The notes under the pieces were generated by a model. That model ran no database searches and had not been told where the DNA came from. It saw only the letters and a program-made list of their open reading frames with translations. Below are positions 49,601-56,156 of a stretch of DNA of 64,000 nucleotides, piece by piece. Source of the stretch: Kibdelosporangium sp. MJ126-NF4 (GTDB taxonomy: Bacteria; Actinomycetota; Actinomycetes; Mycobacteriales; Pseudonocardiaceae); NCBI RefSeq assembly GCF_000826545.1, contig NZ_CDME01000002.1:1187187-1251186 (forward strand). The letters run 5' to 3'. The position numbers were made by a program, and so were the translations under genes. Within the stretch, counting starts at the first letter, position 1; each line of letters opens with the position of its first letter.

Positions 49601-50433
49601 CGCTCGACGCGCGGTAGGTCACCGGCAGGGCTGTCCCACATCAACGGCGCTCCTGCCGAGAACACCGCGGAACCACTGGAGTCTGTGGCCGACAGGTCTC
49701 CGTCCTTGTCCGCCGACAGTCGCACACCGTGCGTCGCCAGCCCGAGGCTGATCCGGGCCAACGCAGGGTTGGCGGCCGCCGCACGGGACTTCACCACGAT
49801 TTCGTGGCCGAACCCACGATCGGTCGCCCGCACTCGCAGATCCGTACCAGGCAACACCTCTGAGTACGTCGCGGTGTCCCCCGACACCTGAGGTTCCGGC
49901 AACGCATCCGGCCAGGACAGCGTCATTCCCTTGTCCCCGGCGGAGATCCGGACCAACGGGCCGGATCCACCGCCTGACAGCGACAGCCGCGCCGTCGTCG
50001 CTCTCGATGTCCACGATCCATCCGCGGTACGCGTCAGGCTCGTATCGACCGGCATCCACTCCTCGCCGCGACGCACCCGCTCCGGCCCCACGGACTGCTC
50101 CAACGTCCATGTCCCATCGGGATTGGCGAACGTACTCGCCGTCCCCGAGCGAAGGCTCACCACCTCCACTCGTGTCCCTCGCTGCCGCGCCGCCGCCAGC
50201 GCCGCCGACTCATCAGGCGCCTCGGTCAACTGTCTCATCTCCGGGACGACCGGCATCCACCCAGACGACGTCACCACGATCGTTGCCAACAGACCCATCA
50301 CCAACAACGGCACCAGCCCCCGCTGACCGGTCAACTGACGAGACCAACCAGTTGACAGCAGTGAACCACCGCTCCACCCCGAGCGACGGGCCACAGAAGA
50401 TTTGGAGTCGCGGCTGCTGCCTGTGGAACTCAT
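43660..50433 (-). CDS. Giant LamG/concanavalin-domain surface protein, partner of the RHS protein
   Basis: A 2257-residue protein. A hydrophobic signal/anchor lies near residues 40-58 (LVPLLVMGLLATIVV). A region of about 450 residues with DNRLRE-like features follows (VKSATFQIYQVWKN, then WKRFYVQNGTYPKLAITYNRKP) and a fibronectin-like stretch. Then come six LamG jelly rolls, each with an opening W-x-F/L-D/E, a central FTV-A-W-V/A and an ADEVRIY-like closing segment. The C-terminal 250 residues contain four Cys repeats (YACRTGQDFFTWTDPACEG, YRCATREDRFDSRDGNCPG, SCRSDADEFTSDDPACEG, YRCAIGTQRFVSREPDCEG). ATG 50433 after AAAGGA. Probably a cell-surface adhesin or carrier that displays or delivers the RHS toxin. 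Confidence 0.88.
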   Translation of the reverse strand: MSSTGSSRDSKSSVARRSGWSGGSLLSTGWSRQLTGQRGLVPLLVMGLLATIVVTSSGWMPVVPEMRQLTEAPDESAALAAARQRGTRVEVVSLRSGTASTFANPDGTWTLEQSVGPERVRRGEEWMPVDTSLTRTADGSWTSRATTARLSLSGGGSGPLVRISAGDKGMTLSWPDALPEPQVSGDTATYSEVLPGTDLRVRATDRGFGHEIVVKSRAAAANPALARISLGLATHGVRLSADKDGDLSATDSSGSAVFSAGAPLMWDSPAGDLPRVERRVGIEVGSDTVTLVPDQAMLTDRSVNFPVVIDPQYSFHTPHAGASWTLVRRAFPGNSHWNLPPRDEDERVKGVARIGHAPGYPAAYLDRSLFQFDTTPVRGAVIKSATFQIYQVWKNANSCDPNAVDPMVLHLTDAIGPATTWNQQPVWRQALSSIRSVPKLTFCDPAWVGMDARAGVQVAADNNSSIVTLGLKANDEGGDNGWKRFYVQNGTYPKLAITYNRKPGVSEVGTEPVLKPCRWCGGVPYVGTTSMVLKGKVSDPDGGQVTAKWNIRPTVGERQQTLATGSRFATPLNTSVFGDGTTVTWDMHGFDGELSSGVVAGPKFVIDRTVPRQAPVVTAALYKDDNRWHGGVGVSDTFTFTANPAAGETNDIDHYLWSWQDPPSAKVDAFGGLGGSASVILSPPGDGPRTLYVQSVDRAGNASPTNAYRFYVRGGNGALAHWSLEGNAQDTAFLGDRHGALNGPASYVPGAVGNAVRLERGGTMTAPHAVRTDASFTVSAWVRVDDAVRDHTAVSETGTNTSAFQLGYRADNGGRWFFWMPLTDTSVPGLAAAWSSQSAPRGIWTHLAGVYDPGRGQIRLYVNGVLSATVAHRSTWSASGEVHIGNAWWNGAWQNQWIGAVDEVQIYDRVVPEAELTATVSRNNVQVAHWKFDEADTSGDPGRTARNAIDGSAMAVLTGGAAFTTDGAVNGAVGLDGVDGAMTTNEPIVRTDQSFSVAAWVKLNKVDARTYTVLSQDGQHVCGFCLQYNQGADRWVFVMPRTDGSPPSSYDFVQSTAAPIAGTWTHLVGSYDAAAGKVRLYVDGVLAGEQARPASWSATGTLRIGQERLAGNLGHFLDGSIDEVRLYSRVISPDEVAGIVAQSHVTVGRWTLDGDTRDSSGHDRHAQPVGIPDWAAGQTSMPDPTDLAVRLTDNGAHLSAPHVVDTDRSFAVSAWARVDTAGRQSTVVSQDGTTVSGFALRATISGRWSFALWQADAPSAVPDQVLGGAVQVGAWTHLVGVYSTDRRQIELYVNGVLAGTAAHTSGFNATGGLQIGRAKLNGSPIDQMIGAIDDVAVHSRTLTVDEIGTMAGREQSLVHNWQLDEPSGTNTADSVGSRGGTLTGGATFTQGRVGNSVKLDGVDDAVTTTGVDVRTDQSFTVAAWVYLDSADSTATAVSVDGQRTSKFRLGHVPPNDQNPFGRWVFEMPESDTDAAPVTLAALSTWESEVGAWAHLVGVYDAPSKMLWLYLNGERQNDGTLNTAWAGRGGLQVGRGLVAGTPGKYWPGGVDDVRMYTGALDKNRIGALYRSFPAPAAPSTLPTADAGLWNFDENTGTAVADDSGQGVDATMRGGAGWIGGRKGAAGWFDGTSGYAETMRPAVHTGRSFSVTAWTYLSSAVGPNRTVVGQDADHVSAFQVQYVAAANRWSVLAPTTDVARPSSVQLMSTESAAVGEWTHLAIVYDAGMHRLRLYVNGVLSATRIGVTVLDSSGAFTIGRGKWDDQSTAFFPRGVDDVRAFGRALTDGEIRLVHDDVPPIGLNAWRFDDGTARDYLPRGNDATLTTGASFGPGISGTALRLDGASGAAMSRVRGVTLRDSFTVSVWARLDRTDRVATVAGQDGTRMSGFVLQYRPDSGRWIFGARTQDRDGADLGYAASHQQAVALQWVHLTGVYDVAGQQFRLYVNGQLSGTRNQGALWAANGGFTIGRAKFNGTPAEFFPGAVDEVRAEQGLVADDEIARRATWPVPHTGVLGSYVNAAGDRRTASTDNPVPDGYRFERTLGLTAPPDVPGTQMLYACRTGQDFFTWTDPACEGQVPVGEAGRVYTNPPTDILTVPIYRCATREDRFDSRDGNCPGATRLGYTVAYSPLVRYHSRINGDHWATIDGTAPSYRNEYVLGWTSLVPQTGTKPLMSCRSDADEFTSDDPACEGKQIIAPVGHVWTEAPADLATEPIYRCAIGTQRFVSREPDCEGRTVERQLGHVLIAAPRPTPPVETPVA

Positions 50434-50812
50434 CGTGATCCTTTCGCTGGCATCAGTGAAACGGTCGACGACGCGAGATCGCAAAGGCGATTCGAAATGC
50501 AAGCTCGACGGCTTACCTGTCCATCCGATCCGCCAGCGCCGATCTCCGGCTACAAAACCTTGCCCACGTCTCCGTCGTCTGTCTAGCTTTCCGCTTTCGG
50601 CTGGGCCCTTTGCGGAGCGCCCTGCGGCGGACGGCCGAACTAATTGTGATGCCAATTGGTACGTCCAACGTCGACCGGTGGCCGTGCGTGGGCCACGCTG
50701 CGGCCGACCAATCTCGGCATGATGACCATGCTCGGGACTACGCAGTGGAACGTAGTTACAAGGCCGCTTACGGGCCGACGGCGAAGTCAGCCTGTTGCCG
50801 AATCATGGGCGT
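50434..50812. other. Divergent promoter region of the LamG operon and StrR-like gene
   Basis: 379 bases without a gene. 50737-50812 belongs to the repeat shared with 37485-37560. It contains GGAACGTAGTTAC and AATCAT (50801-50806), six bases before the ATG, which may act as a -10. The left copy carries the perfect palindrome ACTACGTAGT where this copy has one changed base. Nothing else was recognised. Confidence 0.5.
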
Positions 50813-51697
50813 ATGGCTTGGGTGGCGATCAGCGAACTGACAGGCGGGTATTCGCCACGCCTCGACGGCGAGGATGCGGAACATGTGCGCATCCTCGCGG
50901 ACACACAGCAGGAATTGCCGCCCATTGTCGTTCACCGACCGACAATGCGCGTGATCGACGGCATGCACCGGTTGCGAGCGGCTGCCGCGCGAGGAAACAC
51001 AGAGATCGAAGTCGAGTTCTTCGATGGCACGGAGCAGGAGGCGTTCATCCGCGCTGTCCGAGACAACATCAAGCACGGACTGCCGTTGTCACGTGCGGAT
51101 CGGGAAGCAGCGGTCGAACAGATCGTGCGGTCGCACCCGACATGGTCGAACCGATCCGTCGCAGAGGCCACCGGCGTCAGTCCACCAACCGTCGGTGCGA
51201 TCCGAAAGCGTACGACTGGAAAAACAGGCCAGTCGAACGTCAGGGTCGGCAGGGATGGGCGGGCGCGGCCGATGAGCGGAGCCGAAGGACGACTACGTGC
51301 CGCCAGTGTGATCAGTGAACACCCGAATGCGTCACTGCGGGACGTCGCACATGCGGCAGGTGTCTCGATCAGCACGGCGCAGGATGTCCGCAGACGACTG
51401 CGACGTGGGGAGGGCCCGCTGCCGGATCGGTTCTCCCCCAAGGACCCGCTGCCGACAGTGGATACCGCTCAACTGTTGGCCACCCTGCGCGGGGACCCGT
51501 CGATGCGGTTCACCGGAACCGGCCGAACGCTGCTGCAATGGCTGGGGGTATGCGAGATCTGGGACGACCACGGGAGGATCCTGGATACCGTTCCCGCGCA
51601 TTGCGTGGCGACCGTCGCCATCCTCGCTCGGCGTTGTGCTCAATCGTGGACCTCGGTGGCCGACGAACTCGACCGGCGCGGACACGCCATGCAATGA
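50813..51697 (+). CDS. StrR-like regulator (ParB/sulfiredoxin-like domain plus HTH)
   Basis: A 294-residue DNA-binding protein. Residues 1-95 are the ParB-N-like domain (ISELTGGYSPRLDGEDAEHVR, then PPIVVHRPTMRVIDGMHRLRAA, then VEFFDGTEQEAFIRAVRDN). The following HTH is NRSVAEATGVSPPTVGAIRKRT, then a second HTH-like stretch RDVAHAAGVSISTAQDVRRRL. This is the architecture of the StrR/Bbr/NovG pathway regulators of antibiotic clusters. It ends VPAHCVATVAILARRCAQSW, as in other members. No biosynthetic genes lie alongside; the adjacent divergent target is the LamG/RHS toxin operon. An in-frame TTG 18 bases upstream is possible. Confidence 0.82.
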   Translation: MAWVAISELTGGYSPRLDGEDAEHVRILADTQQELPPIVVHRPTMRVIDGMHRLRAAAARGNTEIEVEFFDGTEQEAFIRAVRDNIKHGLPLSRADREAAVEQIVRSHPTWSNRSVAEATGVSPPTVGAIRKRTTGKTGQSNVRVGRDGRARPMSGAEGRLRAASVISEHPNASLRDVAHAAGVSISTAQDVRRRLRRGEGPLPDRFSPKDPLPTVDTAQLLATLRGDPSMRFTGTGRTLLQWLGVCEIWDDHGRILDTVPAHCVATVAILARRCAQSWTSVADELDRRGHAMQ

Positions 51698-52066
51698 CGA
51701 CGGCCGACGGACGACTGCGCCAGTAAAACCGGCAACTGCGGCCAGGCGGGCCGTGCGTTGTCGCGCCCCATCGGTCAGGACTGCGGCGACGGGGTCGACG
51801 CGGGTTCTCAGTGGCGTGCTGTGTTCGGCGAGCGAGGCGGCCCAGGCGTCCCTGTCGGGCGCCCAATGTGTGTTCGTCGTCGGGCGTGTGCCGGTGTGGC
51901 GCGCTGACCAGGCAAAACAAGCTGAGAGGCCCGTAGACGCGGCCAGCCGCCCGGCCGGGCCAATTACCCTCCTGGCGCCACGAGCCGACCTCCTCGACCA
52001 AATCCGCAAGTCAGAGCTGGTGTCACCACACTGCGCGTAACTCCCCCATCCTGAGTCCTCAACACC

Positions 52067-52086
52067 GTGATAACAGTCATTATCAC
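52067..52086. repeat. GTGATAA-N6-TTATCAC inverted repeat
   Basis: Perfect seven-base arms with a six-base spacer, about 85 bases upstream of the coiled-coil gene. Possible operator or partition-type site. Confidence 0.55.
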
Positions 52087-52131
52087 TGAACTAACTGCTC
52101 TTTCCAGTTATGCGTACCATTAGCGCTTTAC

Positions 52132-52166
52132 CACTTACGCGTACGCGTAAGTGATTGAGATATGCT
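52132..52166 (+). promoter_or_regulatory. 22-bp perfect palindrome and -10 of the coiled-coil gene
   Basis: 52132-52153 is a perfect 22-bp palindrome (half CACTTACGCGT). It covers the -35 position of a leaderless promoter whose -10-like TATGCT (52161-52166) is six bases before ATG 52173. A strong autoregulatory operator candidate. Confidence 0.65.
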
Positions 52167-52172
52167 GGTGAA

Positions 52173-53198
52173 ATGGACACTGAGGCGGCCGTGGCTGGGA
52201 GTTGCGCGCTGGACGGATGCGACAACCCCTTGCCTGCCCCGGCACGAGACGAGCAAGGACGGCTCAAGGGCGGGAAGCCGTTCCGCTACTGCGGCAAAGC
52301 GCACGCGGACGAGGCGTCGCGGAGACGGCGCGCGCTGGAGGCGGTGAGCGTCGATGAGCCGCTGCTGGTGCTGCGCGAGCTGGGGGGCCAGACCCGGGAC
52401 GCGATGGATGCGGCCGTGCGGGAGCTGGCGTCGATCCGGCAGCGCTGGGATGAGCTCGACGCGGGCGCTGTCGCGCAGTCGGCCAAGGACAAGGCGCAGA
52501 CCGCGGAGGCGATGCTGACCGTCGAGCGTGCCCAGCGCACTGCCGACGACGCGGAGCGGGCTCGGGCCGAGGCGGTGTCGGCCGCGGCCAAGGACCAGCA
52601 GCGGCGCAAGGCCGCGGAGGAGGCCGTCGAGCAGGCCATCAAGGATGCCGAGCTGGTCAAGAAGGCCGCGTGGGCACAGACCGCTGAGCACGAGCGGGCC
52701 CGCGGCCAGGCCGAGAACCGGGCCACGCACGCCGAGCAGGCACAGCGGGAGGCGTTCGACCAGCTCGAGGTCGTCCGGCAGGACCTGCGTGCGTTGATCA
52801 CCGAGCACCAGGACACCGAGCGGCGACTGGGCCAGGCGCTCGCCGCCGCCGACATGGCCGAGGCCGCGCGCACACTCGCGGACGCCAAGATCGCCAGTGC
52901 CGAGGAGCGGGCCCGGCTGGCCGGGGAGGCCACGCGGCTGGCCGAGCTCAGCGCGCAACGGGCACACGAGGACCTACGGCGAGCGCAGGCCGAGGCCACA
53001 ACCGCTCGGGACGGCGAGACCGCGGCGAAGGCCGACGCGACCACGGTGCGCGCCGCCTATGGTGTCGTCGCGCAGCGACTGTCCGGTCAGGACAAGGAGA
53101 TCCAGGACCTGCGGCGGCAGCTGGCCGAGGCGCGGGAGCGGGAGCGGACGCTACTGGCGAACGTCGTCGTGCAGGGTGAGCAGGTCGAGGGCGGCTGA
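52173..53198 (+). CDS. Zn-finger and long coiled-coil protein (KfrA-like architecture)
   Basis: A 341-residue protein. Residues 11-45 hold a probable zinc knuckle (CALDGC, then FRYCGKAH; pattern C-x4-C ... C-x3-H). The rest, to the C-terminus, is an Ala/Glu/Arg-rich coiled coil (KAAEEAVEQAIKDAELVKKAA, then AEERARLAGEATRLAELSAQ). The combination of a small DNA-binding-type head, a long coiled coil and palindromic sites upstream recalls plasmid KfrA proteins, but no sequence-level KfrA match is visible. It may come from an integrated plasmid or ICE. It overlaps the convergent regulator gene by 48 bases. Confidence 0.65.
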   Translation: MDTEAAVAGSCALDGCDNPLPAPARDEQGRLKGGKPFRYCGKAHADEASRRRRALEAVSVDEPLLVLRELGGQTRDAMDAAVRELASIRQRWDELDAGAVAQSAKDKAQTAEAMLTVERAQRTADDAERARAEAVSAAAKDQQRRKAAEEAVEQAIKDAELVKKAAWAQTAEHERARGQAENRATHAEQAQREAFDQLEVVRQDLRALITEHQDTERRLGQALAAADMAEAARTLADAKIASAEERARLAGEATRLAELSAQRAHEDLRRAQAEATTARDGETAAKADATTVRAAYGVVAQRLSGQDKEIQDLRRQLAEARERERTLLANVVVQGEQVEGG

Positions 53199-53963
53199 GG
53201 CCGTCTCGTCCGCCGGGAGGTAGACCGTCAGCCGCTGCTCGTCGACGTCCGACAGGGCCAGGGTCTCGTAGGCCAGCCGCAACTCCCCCACTCGGGGGTG
53301 CCGCCAGCGCTCGACGCCGGTGCGGCTGGCGAGCATGGCGGACGAGTCGTAGCGGCGGCTGAACTCCGTGCCTCCGGCGACCTGGAGTTCCTGTGCCATG
53401 AACGCGGCGTAGGCGTCGCCGAGTGACGCGGCTGTCCGCAGATGCGCGGCCCAGTGGTCGGCGATGGCGGCCCAGTCGGGGTAGGTGTCGTGGGCGTGTG
53501 GGGAGGTGAACACGAACCACGCGATGTTCTCGGGCACCGGGTCGAGCAGGCGTGCGTATCCCGCGGTGTGCGCGAGCACGTCGCCGACCTGGTTGGTGAG
53601 GACGGCCGGGGTTGGTTCCAGTCTCGCCACCATGGCTGTCACGGTCGGGCGGACTGTGCGTGTCGGCGTCGTGGTGCCCTGGCAGGCGGCGCCGGTGTTG
53701 GCCTTCATCAGTCGGTGCAGGTAGACCCGCTCGTCAACGGTCAGGCGTAGGGCGTCGGCCAGCGCGCCGAGGATCTCGGCGGACGGATTGCGGTCGCGGC
53801 CCTGTTCCAGGCGTGTGAGGTACTCGATGCTGATGCCCGCCAGCGTGGCCAGCTCGGCGCGGCGCAGGCCCGGGGTGCGGCGGCGCGGGCTGTCGGGCAG
53901 CCCCGCGTCGGCTGGTGCGATCGACTCACGCCGTGCCCGCAGAAACGCCCCCAGCTCGGTCAT
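53151..53963 (-). CDS. XRE/MmyB-type transcriptional regulator
   Basis: A 270-residue regulator. The HTH_31 domain at the N-terminus is LGAFLRARRESIAP, then RTPGLRRAELATLAGISIEYLTRLEQGRDRNPS. The MmyB-like ligand domain (PAVLTNQVGDVLAHTAGYARLL, then HPRVGELRLAYETLAL) has a PAS-like fold that binds fatty-acid-like ligands in relatives. Probably regulates the divergent aldo/keto reductase. A -10-like TACGCT lies seven bases before the start. Confidence 0.9.
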   Translation of the reverse strand: MTELGAFLRARRESIAPADAGLPDSPRRRTPGLRRAELATLAGISIEYLTRLEQGRDRNPSAEILGALADALRLTVDERVYLHRLMKANTGAACQGTTTPTRTVRPTVTAMVARLEPTPAVLTNQVGDVLAHTAGYARLLDPVPENIAWFVFTSPHAHDTYPDWAAIADHWAAHLRTAASLGDAYAAFMAQELQVAGGTEFSRRYDSSAMLASRTGVERWRHPRVGELRLAYETLALSDVDEQRLTVYLPADETASAALDLLTLHDDVRQ

Positions 53964-54041
53964 GACCTGCAGCGTAGCCCTCGTGGGGCCATCCTTGTCG
54001 CGGTCTCCCTGCACCGCGTGGGGCCCGGCAGGCTCACGGTC

Positions 54042-55046
54042 ATGCGTTACCGACTGTTGGGCCGGACCGGGTTGCGGGTGTCTGAAGTGTTCTTCGGCGC
54101 CATGACGTTCTACGAGCGCGGCGGTGAGCGGGAGTTCCGCGCCATGCTCGACGCGTACGCCGACGCGGGTGGCAACGTGATCGACACGGCGTCGGCCTAC
54201 GGCGAGAGCGAGTCGATCCTCGGCGAGTTGCTGGCCGAGGACCGTGACCGCTTCGTGCTCGCCACGAAGTACACGCTCTCGCGTGACCAGGACGACCCGA
54301 ACGCCTCCGGCAACCACCGCAAGAACATGGTCCTCACCTTGGAGCGGAGTCTGCGACGGCTGCGTACCGACTACATCGACCTGTACTGGGTGCACAGCTG
54401 GGACCGGCACACGCCGATCGAGGAGACCATGCGCGTGCTGGACGACGCGGTGCGCGCGGGCAAGATCCGCTATGTCGGGATCTCCAACGCGCCCGCCTGG
54501 CTGGTCAGCCGGGCCAACACGCTGGCCGAGTGGCGCGGGTGGAGTGCGTTCGCGGGGCTGCAGGTGCCCTACAACCTGCTGCAGCGGGACGTCGAGCGTG
54601 AACTGCTGCCGATGGCACGGGCATTGGGCGTCACCATTGCCGCATACGCACCGCTGGCGCAGGGCAAGCTGGCGGGCAGGCTCACCGGCTCCGGCGCGGC
54701 GGGCTCGGGCCAGCGGATCAACGTCGACGAGGCGACTGCCCTTGAGCGGACGGTGGCGCAGGCCGTCCAGGAGGTTGCCGACGAACTTGGCGCCTCACCC
54801 GCCCAGGTCGCGCTGGCGTGGTTGTGGCACCGCTCGCAAATGGTGCACCCGATCATCGGCGCGACCAGCGCAGAGCAGGTCAAGGACAACGTCGGCGCGG
54901 TCGGAGTGACGATCGGCGAGGACGCCATGCGGCGGCTGGCCGCAGCGACAGGCTTCACCCCGGGCTATCCGCAGGATGACCTGGAGACCAGCGAGGAACA
55001 CCCGTTCGTGTACGGCACCAAGCGGGTCAGCCCGGCCAGTTTCTGA
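54042..55046 (+). CDS. Aldo/keto reductase
   Basis: A 334-residue TIM-barrel NADPH reductase of the Kv-beta/AKR11-13 type. The catalytic tetrad is visible as Asp in VIDTASAYGES (with Tyr in the same motif), Lys in LATKYTLS, and His in WVHSWD. The NADPH-binding end is MVHPIIGATSAEQVKDN. It reduces aldehydes or ketones to alcohols. It is divergent from an MmyB-type regulator, and its 3' end overlaps a convergent TetR gene by 20 bases. Confidence 0.9.
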   Translation: MRYRLLGRTGLRVSEVFFGAMTFYERGGEREFRAMLDAYADAGGNVIDTASAYGESESILGELLAEDRDRFVLATKYTLSRDQDDPNASGNHRKNMVLTLERSLRRLRTDYIDLYWVHSWDRHTPIEETMRVLDDAVRAGKIRYVGISNAPAWLVSRANTLAEWRGWSAFAGLQVPYNLLQRDVERELLPMARALGVTIAAYAPLAQGKLAGRLTGSGAAGSGQRINVDEATALERTVAQAVQEVADELGASPAQVALAWLWHRSQMVHPIIGATSAEQVKDNVGAVGVTIGEDAMRRLAAATGFTPGYPQDDLETSEEHPFVYGTKRVSPASF

Positions 55047-55593
55047 GCACTGCGTCGAGGGCGTCCAAGGTGCGTGTCCATGAGGCGCTCACCTCGCGGG
55101 GCGTGTGGTTGAACGCGCCCGCGGTCTCCAGGCTGACGTAGCCGTGGAACGTGCTGTGCAGCATGCGGATGGCGTCGGTCTGGTCGGGTTCGGCCAGACC
55201 GTAGCCGCGCAGGATCGCGCGGGTCATGTCCGAGTGCCGCTGGGCCGCGCTGGCGTGCAGCAGCTCGGGGCTGAGCCGCATCTGGGCCGCGGCGTACCGG
55301 CCGGGGTGCAGTTTGGCGTAGGCGCGGTAGGCGTTGGCGAACGCCACCAGCGCGTCCTTGCCCGCTCGCCCGGCCAGCGCGTCGGCGGCCACGTCGGCCA
55401 TTTCGGCCAGTGCGAGCATGGCGAGGCGTTCCTTGAGGTCCTGGGCGTTCTTGACGTGCGAGTACAGGCTCGCGTCCTTGACGCCGAAACGGCGGGCCAG
55501 CGCCGAGACGGTCACCTTGTCGAAGCCGATCTCGTCGGCGAGTTCCGCCGCGGCCCGCACCAGGCGGTCGGCGGTCAGTCCGGCACGTGCCAT
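55027..55593 (-). CDS. TetR-family repressor (WHG-domain type)
   Basis: A 188-residue regulator. HTH: LVRAAAELADEIGFDKVTVSALARRFGVKDASLYSHVKNAQDLKERL. The C-terminal domain (FANAYRAYAKLHPGRYAAAQ, then HSTFHGYVSLETAGAFNHT) is of the TetR_C_33/WHG kind. It is divergent from the FBP zinc-finger gene, with CCTAA repeats between. Confidence 0.9.
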   Translation of the reverse strand: MARAGLTADRLVRAAAELADEIGFDKVTVSALARRFGVKDASLYSHVKNAQDLKERLAMLALAEMADVAADALAGRAGKDALVAFANAYRAYAKLHPGRYAAAQMRLSPELLHASAAQRHSDMTRAILRGYGLAEPDQTDAIRMLHSTFHGYVSLETAGAFNHTPREVSASWTRTLDALDAVLRNWPG

Positions 55594-55602
55594 GCATCAC
55601 CC

Positions 55603-55651
55603 TTCCTAAGGCTCTTAATTATTTGCCTAATACCCCTAGGAAATCTACCGT
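55603..55651. promoter_or_regulatory. TTCCTA/TAGGAA repeats and -10 box of the FBP gene
   Basis: TTCCTA (55603-55608) and TAGGAA (55637-55642) form an inverted pair in an A+T-rich divergent region. CCTAA occurs again between them. TACCGT (55646-55651) is seven bases before ATG 55659, fitting a leaderless start. Confidence 0.45.
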
Positions 55652-55658
55652 TGTCGGC

Positions 55659-56156
55659 ATGAGACCAGTCACCGACCCCGAGATCCGCGCGTCGTTCGTC
55701 AACTGCACCAAGGGTGAGACGAAGCGGCTCGCCGTGCCCAGGGACCTGGCTGACCGTCCGTGGGACGACCTGGACTTCTTCGGCTGGCAGGACCCGGCCT
55801 CACCGGAACGCGCCTACCTGGTCGCGCCGGAGGGCGACGGGTTCGTCGGCGTGGCGCTGCGCCGGGCCACACCGGGCTCAGCCGGGTTCGTGCGGCGCTC
55901 CATGTGCTCGTTGTGCCTGACCACGCACACGGGCGGCGGTGTCGCGCTGATGACCGGCCGCAAGGCGGGCAAGAGCGGACAGCAGGGCAACTCCGTGGGC
56001 GCGTACATGTGCGTCGACCTGGCGTGCTCGCTGTACCTGCGCGGCAAGAAGGACGCCGGACAGGCGGGCCAGTTGAAGGAGTCGATCCCGCTGGAGACGA
56101 AGGTGGACCGGATGCTGGTCAACCTCAACGCGTTCCTGGCCAAGGTCCGCGTCTAG
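55659..56156 (+). CDS. FBP-domain protein (EF-G-binding treble-clef zinc finger)
   Basis: A 165-residue protein of the actinobacterial family related to the C-terminal zinc domain of FusB-type EF-G-binding proteins. The zinc ligands are CSLCLTTH (C-x-x-C), then CVDLAC (C-x4-C). It starts DPEIRASFVNCTKGE, typical of the family. It may bind elongation factor G and help the ribosome recycle, with possible fusidate tolerance; this is inferred from the family. Its stop shares the palindrome CTAG with the convergent methyltransferase stop. Confidence 0.82.
   Translation: MRPVTDPEIRASFVNCTKGETKRLAVPRDLADRPWDDLDFFGWQDPASPERAYLVAPEGDGFVGVALRRATPGSAGFVRRSMCSLCLTTHTGGGVALMTGRKAGKSGQQGNSVGAYMCVDLACSLYLRGKKDAGQAGQLKESIPLETKVDRMLVNLNAFLAKVRV

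Larger units (their letters stand above)
51698..52172. other. Intergenic region with two palindromes
   Basis: 475 bases. 51698-52040 is high G+C without a recognisable gene. 52041-52172 is A+T-rich and holds two inverted repeats and the promoter of the next gene (listed separately). Confidence 0.5.

Noticed and set aside
50813..51697. Plasmid/chromosome partition ParB
   Set aside because: The ParB-N-like domain with MRVIDGMHRLRAA and the downstream HTH layout match StrR-type pathway regulators better, and no parA gene is nearby.
51332..52009. Minus-strand frame covering the end of the StrR-like gene
   Set aside because: Overlaps the regulator antisense for most of its length and has no recognisable domain.
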